From contig UZAN01044410.1 of assembly GCA_900618425.1 (NCBI GenBank), positions 26,330 to 36,436 of the forward strand: DNA of 10,107 bases, given 5' to 3'. Origin of the DNA: Echinostoma caproni. Taxonomy: Eukaryota > Platyhelminthes > Trematoda > Plagiorchiida > Echinostomatidae. A program made the position numbers and the translations under genes. Positions 7,697 to 10,107 of this stretch are shown here, in pieces (position 1 is the stretch's first letter; each line of letters begins with the position of its first letter). The notes beneath the pieces are model-generated. The model saw nothing but the letters and a program-made list of their open reading frames with translations, was not told where the DNA came from and made no database searches.

Positions 7697-7728
7697 CGTT
7701 TCGACCCTCTTGGAAGGCCTTTTTCAAG
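7683..7728 (-). ncRNA. Decayed hammerhead ribozyme in the PLE terminal region
   Basis: The minus strand reads TTGAAAAA, then GGCCT (7719-7715), loop TCCAAGA, GGGTC (7707-7703), GAAA (7702-7699), then CGTTG-TCAC-CAACG (7698-7685) and CC. Stem II GGCCT/GGGTC forms five pairs including two wobbles. Stem III is a perfect five-pair stem with a TCAC tetraloop. GAAA is intact. The CUGAUGA box is worn to UUGAAAA, losing the essential C3 and G5, and the base that should be U before the cleavage site is C. This copy should not cleave. Motif order, the very short stem III and the position downstream of a PLE frame match hammerheads known in PLE terminal repeats. Confidence 0.7.
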
Positions 7729-7800
7729 TCGTTTAATCGGTTAATCTCACGTTACAAGCAATTATAAGGCGATAGGATGATGACATCGTATAGAACTCGG

Positions 7801-7841
7801 ATGTGAGTATGTGTGTATGTGTATGTGCATGTGTGTGTTGG
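7801..7841 (+). repeat. Degenerate TG-rich microsatellite in the PLE 3' region
   Basis: TG/TA-interrupted repeats (TGTGTGTATGTGTATGTGCATGTGTGTG). On the PLE sense strand this is a CA-rich run between the coding stop and the hammerhead. Confidence 0.9.
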
Positions 7842-7958
7842 TGATCGTTCAACAGGTGCTTGGGGCTAGTGAAATTGGTTCGACTTCTAGGTCAAATCGT
7901 GTGAAATTAGTCACTTGGCCTGTGGGGTGGGGGCGAGACTATTTTGTATGCACCGGTG

Positions 7959-8441
7959 TTAATTGTTGCCATAACTGTGGAATGACTGCCCCATCAGATC
8001 GATTGATTGTCCTAGGATCAGGAGCGCTTCGGCTACCAAACGTTCCTTGTGACTTCTGAGCCCAAGCCTCAGAATGCGCGGGTTTTTGAAATCAACTACA
8101 TGTCCTTCGCACATTTCGTGGCCAGTGATTGCGGAATTGTGTTCCACTCAATTCAAACCAGCTACATCATTTGGAATCTTTTTTTTTAGACGCATGTGTT
8201 CAGTCATTCGTTTGACTAGGCTTCTGAACGTTTGGCCGACATACGTAACAGGACAATCTAGACAATGTATTCCATAAACTACGTCAGAATTGTCCCCTTT
8301 TGAACGAGGGTCTTTGAGGTTAACTAGTTTGGAGTAGATCGTGTTAGTGTTTTTGAACACAACCCTCATGTTTACACGGTTGAGTATCCGTCGTATGTCT
8401 TCGGACGTGTTACTACGATATGGAATCACAACAGTTGTAAG
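7959..8441 (-). pseudogene. PLE GIY-YIG endonuclease domain, cut by an in-frame TGA
   Basis: This continues the RT frame after a TGA at 8444-8442. It reads VVIPYRSNTSEDIRRIL, the lead-in seen in PLEs, then DVVYGIHCLDCPVTYVGQT, which carries the GIY-type Tyr, a CxxC pair and the YIG-type Tyr-Val-Gly. FRSLVKRMTEHM follows with the catalytic Arg. Then come a second in-frame TGA (8150-8148), EHNSAITGHEMCEGH with the conserved His, and ERLVAEALLI with the metal-binding Glu, ending TAA at 7961-7959. All expected active-site residues remain; only the two TGA codons break it. The family nicks target DNA to prime reverse transcription. The simplest explanation for the stops is CGA to TGA at Arg codons, but other single changes would also do. 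Confidence 0.87.
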
Positions 8442-9665
8442 TCAGTCGTTTTTTGGCTTAGTTGACTGCAGTGGGTTGATATTTCGGTGTTTGATTTTTT
8501 CGATGAACTCCTTCGGATATTCCTTATCTTCTTTAGTAATCCGGTTCATCTCTTGACGTTTATCCTTTTTGTTGGTTACTAGTTTCCGAGCTCTAGTAAT
8601 TAGGCTAAGTCCTACTGATATCTTGATGTTGGTTGAGTGGTCAGAATGGAAGTTGAGGTACCGTCTTATATGTGTACCTTTCCTGCGTATCGTCACCGAC
8701 ACTTTACCCGAGTCCAGTACTTTCACTCGGCAATCAAGAAAATTTAGGGAGTTGTCGGTGATTTCCAGTGTGAACTTGATTTGGTTGTGAAAGTCATTTA
8801 AAAACTGCGTGAATGGTTCGACATGCACTTTCTTTATGACTAGAAAGCTATCGTCCACATAGCGCCACCAGACTCTTGGTACCAGAGTTGTCGAATTCAG
8901 CAGCCGTTCTTCCAACTCTTCCATAAACAAGTTCGCAATTATCGGTGAAATTGGTGATCCCATGGCAAGACCATCATTTTGTTTGTAGAGTGAACGGTTA
9001 TACACAAATAGTATTGACTTCAGACATAGTTCAGTTGCTTTCATTATTTCGTCAGTTGTCAAGTTCGTTCGATCACTGAGTGTGTGGTCGCTGTTAAGAC
9101 GACTTCTCACTATGTCCAGACATTCATTGATGGGCATTTGTGTGAACAGGGATACCACATCGTAACTCACTAAGCATTCATCACGTTCAACAGTCAGTGT
9201 TCTGAGTTTATCCACTAAATTATATGAATTCTTGATTAAATGTTCACCACACTTCAAGAGGGGTCGTAAGATATGTGTGAGAAACTTTGCTAGCACGTAA
9301 TTAAGGGTACTTGTGTAGTCAACAATAGGACGAATGTTTGGTTTGTGTATCTTCGGTAGACCATAAAAACGGGCTGGACAACAAGTCTTTGGATACAGTC
9401 GGAACCATTGTGACTTACCCAACTTTGGTTTCAACTCCTGAAGTAGTATGGCTGTGAGTGCTTGTGTTTTGTTCAGGATCGCTCTGTGTTTCTGTTCCGG
9501 CAGTTTTTTATACGGTCCCGATGAAAGGTGTTCCGATGCCTTTTTCTCGTAGTCTGTCCGATCCATGATCACAACTTGGTTGTTTTTATCCGATTTTGTG
9601 ATTACAACTGATCGATCATTGCGTAGATTAAGAAGAGCCATGCGTCCCCCCCCCCCCCGTGTCAA
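8442..9665 (-). pseudogene. PLE reverse transcriptase domain
   Basis: A 407-codon open stretch, counted from a TTG codon at 9665 because no ATG precedes it; this is an internal part of a larger frame, not a true start. Motifs in order: ALLNLRNDRSVVITKSDK (10-27), the conserved PLE lead-in; YGLPKIHKPNIRPIV (101-115); motif A with D169 in LVSYDVVSLF; motif B GLAMGSPISPIIANLF (232-247); motif C YVDD (269-272); NFLDC (308-312); and the thumb segment HSDHST...LITRARKLV. The three catalytic Asp residues (169, 271, 272) are present and no stop falls inside. It ends at TGA 8444-8442 where PLEs continue into the endonuclease, so that stop is a lesion. The RT should copy element RNA at a nicked target. 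The frame is also open upstream to about 9712. Confidence 0.93.
9646..9658. repeat. C13 homopolymer inside the PLE coding frame
   Basis: Thirteen C bases on the plus strand encode a Gly run (RGGGGR) between NLTR and MALLNLRND on the sense strand. PLEs normally have a charged segment (NLT-x-E-E-R-x-AL) here. The tract length decides the reading frame and is a likely place for a sequencing or assembly length error. Confidence 0.95.
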
Positions 9666-9901
9666 GTTTCGTCTAATTTTGAAAGCTTCTCTTCTAAGGG
9701 TGGTATTATGTCAATTGGCTCGAACATAGGTGTGCTCATATTAAAATTCAGTCCTTTATTCAAAAGCGTTAGATCTTCAACAGCGAGTTTCCCACTTGAC
9801 AGATTAGGAGGTGGTTGGATGGCGAAATGATGTAGTGATTGGATGTGCCTGCATGTCAATGCATCAAACTTTCTCATCTGCCGTTGTTTTACCACTTTCA
9901 T
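9662..9901 (-). pseudogene. PLE N-terminal segment, out of frame with the RT
   Basis: It starts at ATG 9901-9899, with an in-frame TGA five codons upstream, so the start is plausible. The 79 residues include PPPNLSSGKLAVEDLTLLNK followed by GLNF, matching the conserved NLS...L-xx-E-xx-LLxKGLxF signature at the N-terminus of PLE proteins. It then gives IDIIPPLEEKLSKLDET and stops at TGA 9664-9662. The RT frame over the same bases (9697-9664) reads LRREAFKIRRNLTR, which fits the family better at that point, so a frame change (with some loss of sequence) lies at roughly 9690-9715. The linker between KGLNF and the RT lead-in is shorter than I would expect. Correct order, strand and spacing tie it to the RT. 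Confidence 0.75.
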
Positions 9902-9913
9902 TCTCTGATTGAA

Positions 9914-9972
9914 TCACCAAAACCTGTGTTTTTGTTTTCATTCATCGTGGTTAAGACAAGCTAATTTCCTCA
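9914..9972 (+). repeat. PLE terminal segment, proximal copy (inverted partner of 7633-7693)
   Basis: The plus strand from TCACCAAAACC to CCTCA matches the minus strand 7693-7633 at about 80 percent. It starts 13 bases outside the PLE start codon. The hammerhead next to the distal copy has no counterpart here, so this copy is truncated at the hammerhead stem III. Confidence 0.7.
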
Positions 9973-10107
9973 CTTTATATTCGTATTTGTAATTGGTCTT
10001 AATTCTATCACACTCATTTATTCATTCTCACTGTGGATCACTGAAAGATGAATTAACTTTTCCTACAAAAACACGTGAGTGTGTTCTAGCAAATATTCGC
10101 TTCCTTT
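9973..10107. other. Flank or further PLE 5' sequence; nothing identified
   Basis: AT-rich sequence with no frame or hammerhead on either strand. It contains ACTTTATATTCGTA, starting at the 9972 boundary, which also occurs at 7557-7570. This may be part of the PLE end or host flank. Confidence 0.35.

Larger units (their letters stand above)
7633..9972 (-). mobile_element. Penelope-like retroelement (PLE), near full length
   Basis: In reading order on the minus strand: a terminal segment (9972-9914), an N-terminal coding segment (9901-9662), RT (9665-8442), GIY-YIG endonuclease (8441-7959), an untranslated stretch with a degenerate CA run, a decayed hammerhead ribozyme (7728-7683) and a terminal segment (7693-7633). 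PLEs are retroelements whose RT is related to telomerase and which carry a C-terminal GIY-YIG nuclease. Hammerheads in their terminal repeats are known. Here the terminal segments are inverted relative to each other, a layout also described for Penelope. Boundaries are set by the inverted repeats; the element may extend further on both sides. Two in-frame TGA codons and one frame change mean this copy cannot make the full protein as read here. Confidence 0.85.

Noticed and set aside
7811..8277. Plus-strand frames opposite the PLE endonuclease
   Set aside because: Antisense shadows of the GIY-YIG frame. The repeated MCMCMC comes from the TG-rich microsatellite.
8341..8790. Plus-strand frames opposite the PLE reverse transcriptase
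   Set aside because: Antisense shadows of a well supported RT frame.
9664..9680. Hammerhead core, because the minus strand reads GACGAAAC here
   Set aside because: It lies in the PLE coding region, with no CUGAUGA box, no stem II and no stem III.
1..10107. CRISPR arrays, bacterial operons, rRNA genes or a novel defence system
   Set aside because: No regularly spaced repeats, no ribosome-binding sites, no tightly packed genes; the content is eukaryotic retroelement sequence throughout.

Overview
This window looks like repeat-rich intergenic or intronic DNA from a digenean trematode, most likely a schistosome or close relative. Three things point that way. There is a tRNA-headed SINE carrying a hammerhead-ribozyme-like segment, the arrangement known from schistosome SM-alpha. 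There is a Penelope-like element (PLE) with a GIY-YIG endonuclease. There are several decayed LINE-type reverse transcriptase (RT) fragments. I found no host protein gene that I can support. Almost all recognisable coding sequence is transposable element, most of it broken.

Layout on the + axis. Bases 5-349 form an LTR-like block with TG...CA ends, a TATA box and AATAAA. Bases 425-435 are a C run interrupted by an N. Bases 520-678 (minus) are the SINE with a decayed hammerhead. Bases 1353-1610 and 5431-5720 are two diverged, same-strand copies of a second LTR-like repeat. Bases 1752-2528 (plus) hold the C-terminal GIY-YIG part of a retroelement, with a (CA)15 microsatellite inside the frame and a pyrimidine-rich tail to about 2782. 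Bases 3791-4780 (minus), perhaps up to 4980, are the RT end of a non-LTR retrotransposon broken by stops and frame changes. Bases 6025-6156 form a near-perfect long hairpin. Bases 6286-6480 (minus) are a fragment of a second non-LTR RT. Bases 7633-9972 (minus) are the best preserved element, a PLE.

The PLE reads right to left: an N-terminal KGLNF-type segment (9901-9662), a frame change, an RT with all motifs present (9665-8442), a GIY-YIG endonuclease in the same frame (8441-7959), a TG/CA-rich stretch, a decayed hammerhead ribozyme (7728-7683), and a terminal segment that recurs in inverted orientation beside the start codon (9914-9972). Apart from the frame problem near the N-terminus, the only lesions I see in the RT plus endonuclease frame are two in-frame TGA codons.

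The most interesting material is not a new gene system. It is the two independent fossil hammerheads, the inverted PLE termini, the near-perfect hairpin in otherwise old DNA, and a microsatellite inside an endonuclease remnant. All homology calls rest on recognising motifs by eye; no search was run.
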